This document shows positions 11,243 through 21,468 of a stretch of DNA of 64,000 nt, in pieces. Source of the stretch: Ch67 sp041395845 (lineage in GTDB: Bacteria; Pseudomonadota; Gammaproteobacteria; Pseudomonadales; Ketobacteraceae). The position numbers and the translations under genes were made by a program. Under the pieces are notes generated by a model. That model worked only from the letters and a program-made list of their open reading frames with translations, was not told the origin of the DNA and did not search any database. Each line of letters starts with the position of its first letter. Position 1 is the first letter of the stretch. The stretch covers positions 62,001 to 126,000 of the forward strand of contig JAWKZS010000009.1 of assembly GCA_041395845.1 (NCBI GenBank). The letters run 5' to 3'.

Positions 11243-11665
11243 TCAGGGGCTGATGTTATGGGTCTTTAAAGCATAGCCCTTTTCCTTGTAGAAGCGGAAA
11301 TTGTCCCGGCTTTGTGAACGGGATTCCGGTTTGCCCGGTACGATTTCCGCAACACGCTGAAATTGCTGGAAAAAAGGTGGAATGATGCCGGCCAGATTCA
11401 CCAGTACGCCGGTGTGATCCCCCGGCTGCCCCTGATGGGACACCATGATGGCGGTGTTGGGGGTACCCGGTTCCGTGGCATGGGCCAGAAAGCTGCCGTC
11501 CCGCTGCCACAGCTGTTCGCTGAGGGCGCGGGTCTGCTCGGCATCGGTAGTATGAACATACAGCCGATGCCCCAGACGGAACGCCTTCTCCACCAGCCTG
11601 ACCGTATACAGCAACGGTGACAGGCTGTTGTCTTCCGGCAGAATATAAAAGTCGACCTGCGGCAT
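11243..11665 (-). CDS. holC: DNA polymerase III subunit chi
   Basis: 140 residues, the usual size for HolC, which links the clamp loader to single-strand-binding protein. The opening MPQVDFYILPEDNSLSPLL, the ACR segment AFRLGHRLYVHTTDAEQT and the L-W-Q-R-D-G-S-F-L-A-H segment are characteristic. The ATG shares its first base with the pepA stop codon (TGATG), so translation is coupled, as in other gammaproteobacteria with the pepA-holC-valS order. Longer in-frame starts would lie inside pepA and are unlikely. Confidence 0.95.
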   Translation of the reverse strand: MPQVDFYILPEDNSLSPLLYTVRLVEKAFRLGHRLYVHTTDAEQTRALSEQLWQRDGSFLAHATEPGTPNTAIMVSHQGQPGDHTGVLVNLAGIIPPFFQQFQRVAEIVPGKPESRSQSRDNFRFYKEKGYALKTHNISP

Positions 11666-13155
11666 CACTTGCGGGTCTGGCTGATCAGGTATTCGGACAG
11701 CAGCGGTACCGGGCGGCCAGTGGCGCCTTTGGGCTGTCCCAGGAACGAAGTGCCGGCGATGTCCAGGTGCGCCCAGGGATACTTCTTGGTGAAGCGGGAC
11801 AGGAAGCAGGCGGCCGTGATGGAGCCGGCTTTCGGTCCGCCGATGTTGGCCATGTCGGCGAAGGGGCTGTCCAGCTGGGACTGGTAGTCGTCCCAGATCG
11901 GCATCTGCCAGACCCGGTCGAAGGTGTAGTCGGCGGCCTGCTTCAGCTGGGCCACCACCTCGTCGTTGTTGCTGAACAGGCCCGAGGCGTGGGCGCCCAG
12001 GGACACGATGATGGCACCGGTCAGGGTGGCGATGTCCACCACTGACGCCGGTTCGTAGCGCTCCACGTAGGTCAGGGCATCGCACAGCACCAGGCGGCCT
12101 TCGGCGTCGGTATTGAGGATTTCCACGGTCTGGCCGGACATGGTGGTGACGATGTCACCGGGGCGGCTGGCGGTGCCACTGGGCATGTTCTCGGCAGCGG
12201 TGATCACACCGATCACGTTCAGCGGCAGCTTCATGTCGGTGACGGCTTTCATGGTGCCCAGTACCGATGCGGCGCCGCACATGTCGAATTTCATCTGGTC
12301 CATGTCCGGGCCGGGCTTCAGGGAGATGCCCCCGGTATCGAAGGTGATGCCCTTGCCGACGATGATGTGGGGCTTGGCACCCTTCTTGCCACCTTTATAT
12401 TCCATGATGATCAGCTTGGCGGGCTGGGCGCTGCCATTGCTGACGGACAGCAGGGCGCCCATGCCCAGTTCTTTCATCTCTTTCTCGTCGATGATTTTCA
12501 CTGCCAGCTTTTCAACGGCCTTGGCAAGTTTCTTCGCTTCTTCTGCCAGATAGGTGGGCGTGCAGACGTTGGGGGGCAGGTTGCCCAGGTCGCGGGTGTA
12601 ACTCATGCCTGCGGCAATCGCCCTGGCGGTGGTGATCGCGCTGGCGGTTTCCTTTTCGCTGGCCTTGTCGGCCACGCACAGCAGCAGTTTGGCGAACGGA
12701 ACCTTCTTCTGGTTGTCCTTGCTCTTGTACTGGTTGAACGTGTAGGTCGCGGCTTCGGCCAGCTCGACAATCTGGCGGGTCAGCCACTGGGTGTCACGCT
12801 CCTTGACCACCAGTTCAGCCAGATCCAGTGCGGCGTCCTTGGCGGCGGTACCCTTGACGACAGCAAAGGCGGCGGCCATGGCTTTGCGGAACTGGCTGTC
12901 GCTGGTTTCACCGTGCTTGCCAAAGCCGGTTAGTACAATGCGTTTGGCAGGGCAGCCGGGCAGGGCTTGCAGCAGCAGGGTTTCGCCGGCTTTGCCGCTG
13001 ATGTCGCCGTGCTTGAGAACGGCGCTGATGGCACCGTTGCTGGCGCTGTCAACCGCCTGGGCGGCGCTGCCCAGAGTTTTGTCTTCGTAAACCGCAAGGA
13101 TCAGCGCGTCGGTTTTGGCGCTGGCGACCTGAGCATTTTTGCACTGAAAGTCCAT
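11665..13155 (-). CDS. pepA: Leucyl aminopeptidase (cytosol aminopeptidase, M17)
   Basis: 496 residues. This two-metal enzyme removes N-terminal residues from peptides, and in E. coli it also binds DNA in XerCD recombination and pyrimidine regulation. The metal and catalytic residues are visible in VGKGITFDTGGISLKPG, MKFDMCGAA and the family signature NTDAEGRL. The chosen start, MDFQCKNAQVASAK, matches family N-termini; an in-frame extension to 13206 has no support. It is divergent from lptF across 115 bases, an arrangement common in gammaproteobacteria. Confidence 0.97.
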   Translation of the reverse strand: MDFQCKNAQVASAKTDALILAVYEDKTLGSAAQAVDSASNGAISAVLKHGDISGKAGETLLLQALPGCPAKRIVLTGFGKHGETSDSQFRKAMAAAFAVVKGTAAKDAALDLAELVVKERDTQWLTRQIVELAEAATYTFNQYKSKDNQKKVPFAKLLLCVADKASEKETASAITTARAIAAGMSYTRDLGNLPPNVCTPTYLAEEAKKLAKAVEKLAVKIIDEKEMKELGMGALLSVSNGSAQPAKLIIMEYKGGKKGAKPHIIVGKGITFDTGGISLKPGPDMDQMKFDMCGAASVLGTMKAVTDMKLPLNVIGVITAAENMPSGTASRPGDIVTTMSGQTVEILNTDAEGRLVLCDALTYVERYEPASVVDIATLTGAIIVSLGAHASGLFSNNDEVVAQLKQAADYTFDRVWQMPIWDDYQSQLDSPFADMANIGGPKAGSITAACFLSRFTKKYPWAHLDIAGTSFLGQPKGATGRPVPLLSEYLISQTRK

Positions 13156-13270
13156 GAAAACCCCGCAAGACATTCGATTTTGATTGGTGGATAATGACCA
13201 CCACACTGGTGATTGCCACTCGTTGTAGCGAAATTCCCTTTTCTTTTCCAGAGCGTACAGCGTTTTTTTG

Positions 13271-14392
13271 ATGATTATTTACCGCTACCTGTCACGTCAG
13301 CTGTTTTGGTCCACGCTTGCGGTGAGCTTCGTTCTGACCTTCATCATCGTCTTCAGCCGTTTCCTCAAGTATCTGTCCGATGCGGCGGCGGGAAAATTCG
13401 ATGGCCTGGCGGTATTTCTGATTACCGGCTATCGCCTGCCGGGGTTCCTTGAAATGGTACTGCCGCTGGGGCTGTTCCTTGGCATTCTGCTGTCCTATGG
13501 CCGCATGTATCTGGAAAACGAAATGGTGGTGCTGCAGGCCTGTGGTGTCAGCCAGAACCGCCTGGTGCGGCTGTCGATGATTCCCGCCCTGTGTCTGGCG
13601 GCCGTGATCGGATTCTTCGCGTTTTATCTGGGGCCCTGGGGCGCCCAGAAGGCGTTCAATGTGATGGTGGAGCAGGAGCGCCGTTCCGGTCTGGAAGTGT
13701 TGAGTCCCCGTCGCTTTCACTCCTCGAATGATGGACGCACGGTGACGTACGCCGAGGAAATCGATTCTGAAAAAGCCCAGATGGAAGGGCTGTTTATCGT
13801 GAACTACGATCGTGACAAGCGCGGTGAGGATTATCGCAAGGTGGTGCTGATCCGTGCCAAGAAGGGCGAGTATCACATTGACGAAAACGGCAACCGCTTT
13901 TTGGTAATGAAAGACGGAGAACGTTTCGAAGTGGAACCGGGCAATCCGGATTTCGGCCGCCTGCACTACGGCGAGTATTCCCTCAAGCTGAAAGAAAAGA
14001 TGGTGACCCGTCGCACCCTGGATGATGAAGACCGTTTTACCAGTGAGTTGCTGGAAGATGGTGGTGACATGGCCCGGGTGGAGTTGCAGTGGCGACTGTC
14101 TCTGGTGCTGCTGGTGCCGGTGATCACGCTCATGGCGGTGCCGTTGTCGAAGGTCAATCCCCGTCAGGGCCGCTATATGAAGATGTTGCCGGCGATCCTG
14201 CTGTATCTGGCGTATCTGTCATCGCTGATGGCAGCGAAAGGCGCAGTGGAGAAAGGCAGCATTCCCGCCAGTATCGGCATTATGTGGGTACACATTCCGT
14301 TCCTGCTGATTGCCTTTGCGCTCAACGTCTGGCCGCAGTTGCAGCTGTGGCGCGCCAAGCGCCGAACGGATCGTCTGGAGGCTGCTGCATGA
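13271..14392 (+). CDS. lptF: LPS export ABC transporter permease LptF
   Basis: 373 residues of the LptF/LptG (YjgP/YjgQ) permease family. LptF and LptG form the inner-membrane part of the LptB2FG complex, which extracts lipopolysaccharide and passes it to LptC and LptA. The N-terminus MIIYRYLSRQLFWSTLAVSF, the early helices and a central periplasmic beta-jellyroll domain (~130-265) followed by three helices match the family. ATG 13271 is preferred to the TTG three bases earlier. The stop overlaps the lptG start (ATGA), a sign of coupled translation. Confidence 0.96.
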   Translation: MIIYRYLSRQLFWSTLAVSFVLTFIIVFSRFLKYLSDAAAGKFDGLAVFLITGYRLPGFLEMVLPLGLFLGILLSYGRMYLENEMVVLQACGVSQNRLVRLSMIPALCLAAVIGFFAFYLGPWGAQKAFNVMVEQERRSGLEVLSPRRFHSSNDGRTVTYAEEIDSEKAQMEGLFIVNYDRDKRGEDYRKVVLIRAKKGEYHIDENGNRFLVMKDGERFEVEPGNPDFGRLHYGEYSLKLKEKMVTRRTLDDEDRFTSELLEDGGDMARVELQWRLSLVLLVPVITLMAVPLSKVNPRQGRYMKMLPAILLYLAYLSSLMAAKGAVEKGSIPASIGIMWVHIPFLLIAFALNVWPQLQLWRAKRRTDRLEAAA

Positions 14393-15447
14393 AGTTGCTG
14401 GATGCGTACATCGGTAAAACGGTGCTGTTTGCGATCCTGATGGTACTGCTGGTGCTGGTCGGTCTCGATGGCACTTTCGCCTTTCTGGCGGAAATGAATG
14501 AGCTGGAGCAGGGCTACCAGGCACCGCAGGCATTGCTGTTCATTCTGATGACGCTGCCAAGGCGGATTTACGACTTCATGCCGGTGGGTGTGTTGATCGG
14601 CTGTCTGGTGGGTATGGGCAGTCTGGCCAATACCAGCGAACTGACGGTTATTCGCGCTGCCGGCGTTTCGATTGCGCGGCTGGTGTTTGCTGCGGTGCGG
14701 CCGGTGTTGTGGCTGGTGGTGCTGTCGCTGGTGCTTGGCCAGTACGTGGTGCCGCAGACCGAACAATATGCCCAGAGCGAGCGCGCCCGGGCCCTGTCGG
14801 ATGACAAGCCGATCAGTGGCCGCGATGGCTTCTGGTATCGTGAAGAAGGCCAGTACATTCACATCCAGGCCATCCAGCCCAACGGGGTCATGTACGGCGT
14901 GTCCCGCTTCGTGTTCGATGAAGCCAATGATCTGGTGCGCAGTGATTTCTCCCGGCGTGCGATTTATCAGGGCGATCACTGGATACTGGAAGAAGTAAAA
15001 CAGACCCGCATCGCGCCCGAGCATACCGAATCGGAAACCTTTCAGACCCTGCGCTGGGATACCGAGGTGACACCGCAGGTGTTGTCAATTGTGGCGTTGA
15101 AGCCGGATTATCTGTCGATTACCGGTCTGTATGACTACGCGACCTATCTGAAAAAGCAGGCCCTCGAAAGCAAGTCCTATTACTTTTCCTTCTGGAAGAA
15201 AGTGTTTCAGCCGATCACGACAGTGGTGATGGTGTTCATTGCCATTTCTTTTATCTTTGGCCCGTTGCGTTCAGTGACCATGGGGCAGCGGATCACCGCC
15301 GGTGTGCTGGTGGGGCTGATGTTTCACTATGCCCAGCAGCTGCTGGGGCACGCGAGTCTTATCTACGATATTCCGCCGCTGCTGGGCGCGCTGATCCCCA
15401 TGCTGGTGTGTCTGGTGACTGGGGTCTGGCTGCTGCGGCGCGTCTGA
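14389..15447 (+). CDS. lptG: LPS export ABC transporter permease LptG
   Basis: 352 residues, paralogous to the upstream LptF with the same layout: three N-terminal helices, a periplasmic beta-jellyroll domain (~130-260) and three C-terminal helices. It begins MKLLDAYIGKTVLFAILMVL and has the LptG-type segments MPVGVLIGCLVGMGSLA and FGPLRSVTMGQRITAGVLVG. It overlaps lptF by four bases. Together they should transport LPS from the inner membrane with LptB, which is not in this window. Confidence 0.96.
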   Translation: MKLLDAYIGKTVLFAILMVLLVLVGLDGTFAFLAEMNELEQGYQAPQALLFILMTLPRRIYDFMPVGVLIGCLVGMGSLANTSELTVIRAAGVSIARLVFAAVRPVLWLVVLSLVLGQYVVPQTEQYAQSERARALSDDKPISGRDGFWYREEGQYIHIQAIQPNGVMYGVSRFVFDEANDLVRSDFSRRAIYQGDHWILEEVKQTRIAPEHTESETFQTLRWDTEVTPQVLSIVALKPDYLSITGLYDYATYLKKQALESKSYYFSFWKKVFQPITTVVMVFIAISFIFGPLRSVTMGQRITAGVLVGLMFHYAQQLLGHASLIYDIPPLLGALIPMLVCLVTGVWLLRRV

Positions 15448-15450
15448 CGA

Positions 15451-15942
15451 TCACCGACGCTGGCGGCGTGCCGGCGTCAGCTTCTTGTTTTCATCCTTGG
15501 GCAGCAGCAGGGTGCGGGTACCGGAGAAGGTATCGTGCCAGGTGTCACCGCTGGGGCTGATCAGCACCCACCAGTAACCCAGGCCAAAGGCGGATAGCGA
15601 AATCAGCGCGATCAGAAACCGGCTCAGGCACTGCACCAGATTGACCGGGCGTCCATCCAGATGCGCGTCTACCACCTGCAGACGCCAGGCGCGCATGCCC
15701 AGGGTCTGGCCGCCGTGGGTCCAGAACCAGGCGTAGAACGCAAAGGTCCCCAGCAGCAACAGGGGAAACAGTTGCGTGCGCAGTGCGTGAGGATTGGATT
15801 CGGTAATGTCGGCGCCCCGGATGGCCAGAAAAATGAAGGTGATCAGGAACCACAGGGCGATGACGATCAGTGCGTCATACACCATCGACGCCAGGCGCTT
15901 GAACAGGCTGGCAGAAGGATAATCCAGGTAGGACAGGGACAT
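15451..15942 (-). CDS. RDD family membrane protein
   Basis: 163 residues with an RDD-type domain: an N-terminal SLFKRLASMVYDALIVIALW segment (Arg and Asp in the first helix), a THGGQTLGMRAWRLQVV segment and a last helix followed by DTWHDTFSGTRTLLLPK. RDD proteins are small three-helix membrane proteins, with some members linked to ion or solute transport; specific roles are mostly unknown. The gene is convergent with lptG (3 bases between stops) and divergent from tamA. The C-terminus is strongly basic (TPARRQRR). Confidence 0.9.
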   Translation of the reverse strand: MSLSYLDYPSASLFKRLASMVYDALIVIALWFLITFIFLAIRGADITESNPHALRTQLFPLLLLGTFAFYAWFWTHGGQTLGMRAWRLQVVDAHLDGRPVNLVQCLSRFLIALISLSAFGLGYWWVLISPSGDTWHDTFSGTRTLLLPKDENKKLTPARRQRR

Positions 15943-16081
15943 CGCAATTAACCACAGTGCCGTTGAACAATGGCTGCGCAGAATAGCACAGCGCGCTGCT
16001 GCGGCCTACCGGGTGCAGCGGGATGGCAGACGTGGGTTTCGTGGTACTCTTGGCGGCTGATTCCGGCAACAGAAGGACAGG

Positions 16082-17869
16082 GTGTTAGTGACTCGACGGT
16101 TATGCCTGGCAACAGCAGCAAGGATGTCTTACCTGCAATGGGGTCTTTCCCTGTTACTGGTGCTGGTTGTGGCCGGGGCTCGCGCCCAGGATGTTGATTT
16201 CGAGATCGACGGCGTCGAGCGTCCGCTGGCGCAGAATGTCGAACGTCACCTGCAACAGCTCAGCCTTTCCAGTCGCCAGGAAGTGCAGCAGCAGCGCAGT
16301 CTCATCCTGCGCAGTGCACGCAAAGCGTTGCAGGCGCTGGGTTATTACGACGCCGATATCCGTATCGACCTGTCGCCTGCCGATGAAACGGATGTGGAAG
16401 TGCGGCTGACCATCACGCCCGGTGAACCCGTGCGCTGGCAGGACACCCGCATCGCTTTCACCGGCCCCGGCATGGACGACCCCCTGTTCCAGCGTATCGT
16501 CCAGCAGCATGGGCCGCAGGCCGGTCAGGTGCTCAATCATCAGCATTACGAAGACCTCAAGCGCGAACTGCGGCAGCAGGCACTGAGTCATGGTTATTTT
16601 GATGTGGTATTCCGGCGCCAGAAACTGCTGATTGATCGCGCCCGGCACAGTGCCGTGATTGATCTGGAAGTGGCGACCGGCCAGCGTTATCGCTTTGGCG
16701 AGGTGCGCTTTTCTGCCAGCCAGCTCAGTGATCGGGCATTGCAGCGCCTGATTCCTTTTTCCCCCGGCGAGTTTTACAACGAAGCCCGCATGACCGAGTT
16801 CAACCGCAATCTGCTGGACACCGGCTATTTCCGCAGTGTCGCGCTGGTACCTTCCTATCCCCGTGGTGCATCCGCCAGTGATGCGGTGGTGCAGCTCGAA
16901 GTGACGCTGGATGACAACGAAGACAACCGGGTCAGTGTCGGTCTGGGCTATGGTACCGATACCGGGCCGCGGGTGCGGCTGAACTGGCTGATGCCGATGG
17001 TGAACCGTCACGGCCACTCGCTGCAGTTTGCGTCCTCGCTGTCAGAACCTCGCCAGGAATTCACCACGGAATACAAGATTCCCGATGGCAAACCCGGTAC
17101 CGATTTCTGGCTGGTGCAGGGCGGTTATCTGGAAGAAATGTTTGAAGACAACCAGTATCGCCAGGTATCGGCGGGTCTCAGCCGGCAGCAGCTGGTGCGC
17201 TGGGACTGGACCCGTACCCTGTTCACCAAGTTCAAGCGCGAGCAGGGGTATATTGAAGGTGACGTGGTCGAGGAATCCCTGCCCAGTGATGCCTTCTTCG
17301 TGGCGCCGGGCTTCAGTTTCAGTCGGCTGATCGCAGAGGGCGGCATCCGTCCCACCCGTGGTCACAAACTGGTGATGGATCTGGAATTCTCGGACCCGTC
17401 GATCGGATCGGATACTGAATACGTTCGGGTTACCGGGCTGGCGAAGTGGTTACTGCCGCTGAGTGAAAGGCAACAGCTGTTATTGAGACTGCAGCTGGGC
17501 ATGATCTGGAGTCAGGACTTCAATCAGGTGCCAGTGAGTACGCGCTTTTTTGCCGGCGGTGACCAGAGCATTCGCGGCTATGGCTACAACACCCTCGGCC
17601 CGCGGGACGAAAGCGGCGCATTGATCGGTGGGTCGCGGCTGGCGGTGACCAGTGCCGAATACCTTTATCGTTTTTTGCCGAACTGGCAGGCAGCCCTGTT
17701 TGTGGATCACGGCGGCGCCATGGATGAAACCACCGAGTCCACCGATACCGGTGCTGGTGTCGGTCTGCGCTGGTTATCGCCGCTGGGGGTGATCGGTTTC
17801 GATCTGGCCAACGCGGTCAGCGATGACAACAGTTACCGTGTTCACATCACCATGGGAACCGTGCTGTGA
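16082..17869 (+). CDS. tamA: TamA outer-membrane translocation/assembly protein (Omp85 family)
   Basis: About 595 residues. TamA is the outer-membrane barrel of the TAM complex and works with the inner-membrane-anchored TamB in envelope protein and lipid transport. A signal peptide with hydrophobic core GLSLLLVLVVAGA ends at ARAQ, followed by three POTRA domains (~35-280) and a C-terminal 16-strand barrel with the family segment FFAGGDQSIRGYGYNTLGP. AGAAGGA at 16071-16077 fits GTG 16082 or, with better spacing, GTG 16088; ATG 16124 would lose the positively charged part of the signal. Its last bases overlap the tamB start (GTGA). Confidence 0.95.
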   Translation: MLVTRRLCLATAARMSYLQWGLSLLLVLVVAGARAQDVDFEIDGVERPLAQNVERHLQQLSLSSRQEVQQQRSLILRSARKALQALGYYDADIRIDLSPADETDVEVRLTITPGEPVRWQDTRIAFTGPGMDDPLFQRIVQQHGPQAGQVLNHQHYEDLKRELRQQALSHGYFDVVFRRQKLLIDRARHSAVIDLEVATGQRYRFGEVRFSASQLSDRALQRLIPFSPGEFYNEARMTEFNRNLLDTGYFRSVALVPSYPRGASASDAVVQLEVTLDDNEDNRVSVGLGYGTDTGPRVRLNWLMPMVNRHGHSLQFASSLSEPRQEFTTEYKIPDGKPGTDFWLVQGGYLEEMFEDNQYRQVSAGLSRQQLVRWDWTRTLFTKFKREQGYIEGDVVEESLPSDAFFVAPGFSFSRLIAEGGIRPTRGHKLVMDLEFSDPSIGSDTEYVRVTGLAKWLLPLSERQQLLLRLQLGMIWSQDFNQVPVSTRFFAGGDQSIRGYGYNTLGPRDESGALIGGSRLAVTSAEYLYRFLPNWQAALFVDHGGAMDETTESTDTGAGVGLRWLSPLGVIGFDLANAVSDDNSYRVHITMGTVL

Positions 17870-20800
17870 GAATCCTGCGCAAGAGCTTGTTGTGGATTCT
17901 GCTGCCCGTTATGGCGCTGGTCCTCGCGAGCGCTTTCCTGCTGTTCACCACAATGGGTGCGCGGATCGTGGCATCGGTGGCAGAAGCAGCGCTGCAGCCA
18001 CTGACCATCAGGGGAATGGATGGGTCGATCGCCTATGGGCTGCGTGCCGATCAGGTGGTCTGGCTGCAGCCAGAAGTGACCGTTACGCTCGATGGCTTGG
18101 CGAGCGTATGGAATCCTGCCTGTCTGTGGCAAGGACGCATCTGCGTGCAGAGTCTGATTGCCGGGCGTTTGCTCATCGATGTCCCGCAGACAGACAGCCG
18201 TCCAGATGGCGGGGACGATTTTTTGCCGCTGCAATTGCCGTTGCTGGTGATTCCCTGGCACCTGCAGATAGAACAGTTTCATCTGGCGCAACTGGATATT
18301 CAGGCCGGTGGTCGCCTGACCCGGATTGATCCGGTCAGCTTCCGGGCGGAGTGGAGTGGCAGCCGTGTGATCGTTGATCATCTGCGTGCTGCCACCCAGG
18401 ATCCGGACATTGGCATGATCGATGTGCTGCTGTCGGGTGCCATAGAAATGCGCTCCGAATGGCCTTTCGACCTGGTGCTGGATGGCGATTACGTGCCGCC
18501 GCTGGAAGGCTGGCAACGTCAGCAATTGCAGCTGAGCGGCGCGGGCAACGTGCGCAATCTGCTGCTACAGGGACAGGCCAGTGCCAGCGTAGTGCTGCCG
18601 CACATGGAAGCCCTGGCGCTGAACGCCCAGATCAACACCCAGCGACTGGATCTGCAACTGCGCTTGAATGCACTGCGGGGGGAATGGCAGGGTGCGCCGC
18701 TGCAGGCCTCTGGTGGAGTGGCGTTGACCCGTGACGGCACGTTGCAGCTGGATGATCTGAACGTGGCCTGGGGCGAAAACCGCGCGCTGCTCAATGGCTC
18801 GCTGAAGCAGGACTGGCAGATCGATGCGGCCCTGTCCCTGACCCAGCCCGAGCTGCTTGCGCCGGACGCCCGTGGCCAGTTCGATGGCAAAGCCAGCGTG
18901 CGTGGTCCCCTGCGTGATCCGCTGGTGAATGTCCAGTTGCAGAGTGACGAATTGCATCTGCAGGAAATCCAGCTGCAAGACCTGCATCTGCAGGCAACGG
19001 TCGCGCCGCTGACCCTGTCCACGCTGGATCTGCAGCTGCAGGCAGCGTTGTTGCAGTGGGCAGAGCATTCCCTGCAACAGGTGGATGTCGCGCTGCAGGG
19101 CGATCATCACGCTCACACGCTTGCGGTAAAGGCAGACAGGGGCGAGCGCCAGCTGGCGCTGATGGCCCGTGGACAGCTCGATCCGCAGCAGTACGACTGG
19201 AAAGGTCAGCTGGAATCCCTGCGCCTGCAGATGGAACCGCAGTGGGTCATTACGCTTGAGCAGCCGGTTGCACTGCACTGGCAGCAGGCCCGCCGAGCGG
19301 TTCGTTGGGATCACCACTGTCTGCGCGATGATGAAGGCACCCTGTGTTCCCGCGGCGAACTCGACTTTGCCCGCCAGCGCGCTGACGTGGCGCTGGCTGT
19401 GGACGGATTCCGCCTGGCGCATCTCCAGCAAGCATCGCTGCTCGACTGGCAGCTGGGCGGTGAACTCAATGCCACCGTGGACGTGAAAGGCGAGTTTGCA
19501 GCACCCGCGCTGCATGGTCGGGTGGCGGTCGAGCAGCTGTCTGTTACCCAGCCGGGTCAGGTTCAACCGCTATTGCAGGGTGCGAATGTCAGTCTGCAAC
19601 TGGAAGGTCAGCACGCCGTGGTTCAGGCAGCGCTGGAGATGCCGGCGGGATTGCGCTGGAAAAGTGCAGGGCCGGTGGCAGTGCAGTGGGGCCCGCAGTC
19701 ACTGCGCATGCCCCGCGGCTGCTGGCAGGCGGGACGCGTTGCCAGTCAGGACCTGCCCGAGGCGGCGCTCGGTGAATTGTGTGTCGAGGCGTCCGCCACC
19801 GCTGCCGAAGGCTTGTCAGCCGCTGCCGCTCTGGATCTGGCGCTGGCACCTGCACTGCAACCATGGCTCCCGGTTGAGCTAGCAGCGGAAGGTCGTCTGC
19901 AGGCCCAGGCCGATGCACATCTCAAGGGACGCACGCTGCAGGCCACAATGAATGCCAGTGTGGAGCAGGGTGCGTTGCTGTTGAGCCGGGATGATGATCA
20001 GCCCCCGCTGCGTTTCGCGTATGAATCGCTGTCGCTGCAATCCAGTCTGGAAAACGAAGTGCTGCAGGCAGATCTGGCGTTGACCTCGGATACGCTCGGC
20101 CAGGGTTCGGCGGTCGCCCGTATCGATCTGCGACCGGACGAACCTTCCATGCGGGGGCAAGCCCGGTTGCAGGGCTTCAATCTGGCCATCCTGCAACCGT
20201 TGCTCGCGCAGGTATCGGACATGCGCGGCCAGCTCGACGCGGATGTCCAGCTGGAAGGAACGGTGCGCGCTCCCCGCGTGCAGGGGCAGGTCGAGGTGAA
20301 AAACGTACAGGCCCAGGCGACCACGCTGCCGATGGGCATCGATGATCTCGATGCTCGTCTCGTCTTCACCGGTGATCATGGTGAACTGTCCGGCAAGCTG
20401 AAGAGTGGCAAGGGCCGCGCGACACTCAAGGGTGCGTTTGCCCGTGCAGACGCCGGCTGGACCGGATCCCTGGGGCTCAAAGGCAGCAAGATTCCGTTCT
20501 ATCAGCCACCCGACATGCGCTTCCAGACGCAGCCCGATCTGATGCTGACCTTTGATAGCGAAGGCGTCACGCTGGACGGCACTGTACTGATGAATGAAGG
20601 CTTCGTTGTTATCAAGCCGCTGCCACCGGGGGCGGTGGATGTATCGGCAGATGTGGAGTTCGTTGATGAACGGCCAACGGCGCTCGCCAGCAAGAGCGAC
20701 ATCAAGCTGACGATGAACGTGTTGGCCAGCATAGAGCCCAGTCTCCGCATTCGAGGGTTTGGCGCGGAAGTGCGACCCAAAGGTGCAGTGCGGATCACCC

Positions 20801-21405
20801 TCGACAACACCGGCGTACTGATCGGGCGTGGCACCATCGATATAGAAGAAGGCCGCTACACCGGATACGGTCAGCGCCTCACCATTCGCAAGGGACAGGT
20901 CATTTTCAACGGCCCGCTGAATCAGCCCTATGTGAATCTGGAAGCGGTGCGCGTGGTGGACACGGTCGTGGCAGGTATTCGGGTAACCGGCCCCGCCAGC
21001 GAGCCGGTGGCGACGTTGTTTTCCGAACCGTCGCTACCGGATAGCCAGATCCTGCATTACATCATCACCGGCAAGGCCCCGGGCACGGGTACCGAAGCAG
21101 ACAACACCGCCGTCCGCAGCGCACTGCTCAGTCTCGGGCTCATGGGCAGTCAGCCCCTGGCCAGGGACATTGCCAGCAAGGTGGGCATTGATGATCTGCA
21201 GATGGGCACCACCGGCAGCGGCGATGCAACCGCCGTCACCGTGTCAGGTTACCTGAATGCGCGCACCTATCTTTCCTACGGCATGAGCGTGTTCGAACCG
21301 GTGAATACCTTCACCGTGCGCTACCGTCTGCGGGAAAACCTTTTTCTGGAAGCGGTCAGCAGCATCGAGAGTGCGCTGGACCTGCTGTATTCGTTCGAGT
21401 TCTGA
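17866..21405 (+). CDS. tamB: TamB (DUF490) inner-membrane-anchored translocation/assembly protein
   Basis: 1179 residues. An N-terminal anchor helix (SLLWILLPVMALVLASAFLLF) is followed by a very long periplasmic beta-taco region and the conserved C-terminal DUF490/TamB domain (~850-1179), with PFYQPPDMRF, GFGAEVRPKGAVRITLDNTG and LPDSQILHYIITGKAPG. TamB is thought to bridge inner and outer membranes and move lipids or help barrel assembly together with TamA, encoded immediately upstream with a four-base overlap. Starts with GTG 17866. The middle part is Gln/Leu-rich and repetitive, typical of the family. Confidence 0.95.
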   Translation: MRILRKSLLWILLPVMALVLASAFLLFTTMGARIVASVAEAALQPLTIRGMDGSIAYGLRADQVVWLQPEVTVTLDGLASVWNPACLWQGRICVQSLIAGRLLIDVPQTDSRPDGGDDFLPLQLPLLVIPWHLQIEQFHLAQLDIQAGGRLTRIDPVSFRAEWSGSRVIVDHLRAATQDPDIGMIDVLLSGAIEMRSEWPFDLVLDGDYVPPLEGWQRQQLQLSGAGNVRNLLLQGQASASVVLPHMEALALNAQINTQRLDLQLRLNALRGEWQGAPLQASGGVALTRDGTLQLDDLNVAWGENRALLNGSLKQDWQIDAALSLTQPELLAPDARGQFDGKASVRGPLRDPLVNVQLQSDELHLQEIQLQDLHLQATVAPLTLSTLDLQLQAALLQWAEHSLQQVDVALQGDHHAHTLAVKADRGERQLALMARGQLDPQQYDWKGQLESLRLQMEPQWVITLEQPVALHWQQARRAVRWDHHCLRDDEGTLCSRGELDFARQRADVALAVDGFRLAHLQQASLLDWQLGGELNATVDVKGEFAAPALHGRVAVEQLSVTQPGQVQPLLQGANVSLQLEGQHAVVQAALEMPAGLRWKSAGPVAVQWGPQSLRMPRGCWQAGRVASQDLPEAALGELCVEASATAAEGLSAAAALDLALAPALQPWLPVELAAEGRLQAQADAHLKGRTLQATMNASVEQGALLLSRDDDQPPLRFAYESLSLQSSLENEVLQADLALTSDTLGQGSAVARIDLRPDEPSMRGQARLQGFNLAILQPLLAQVSDMRGQLDADVQLEGTVRAPRVQGQVEVKNVQAQATTLPMGIDDLDARLVFTGDHGELSGKLKSGKGRATLKGAFARADAGWTGSLGLKGSKIPFYQPPDMRFQTQPDLMLTFDSEGVTLDGTVLMNEGFVVIKPLPPGAVDVSADVEFVDERPTALASKSDIKLTMNVLASIEPSLRIRGFGAEVRPKGAVRITLDNTGVLIGRGTIDIEEGRYTGYGQRLTIRKGQVIFNGPLNQPYVNLEAVRVVDTVVAGIRVTGPASEPVATLFSEPSLPDSQILHYIITGKAPGTGTEADNTAVRSALLSLGLMGSQPLARDIASKVGIDDLQMGTTGSGDATAVTVSGYLNARTYLSYGMSVFEPVNTFTVRYRLRENLFLEAVSSIESALDLLYSFEF

Positions 21406-21468
21406 GCTGCGCTGGAGCGCGTGAACGGGCGTAGCAACAAGATGGATAAAGCGTTTGCGGAAGGAAAA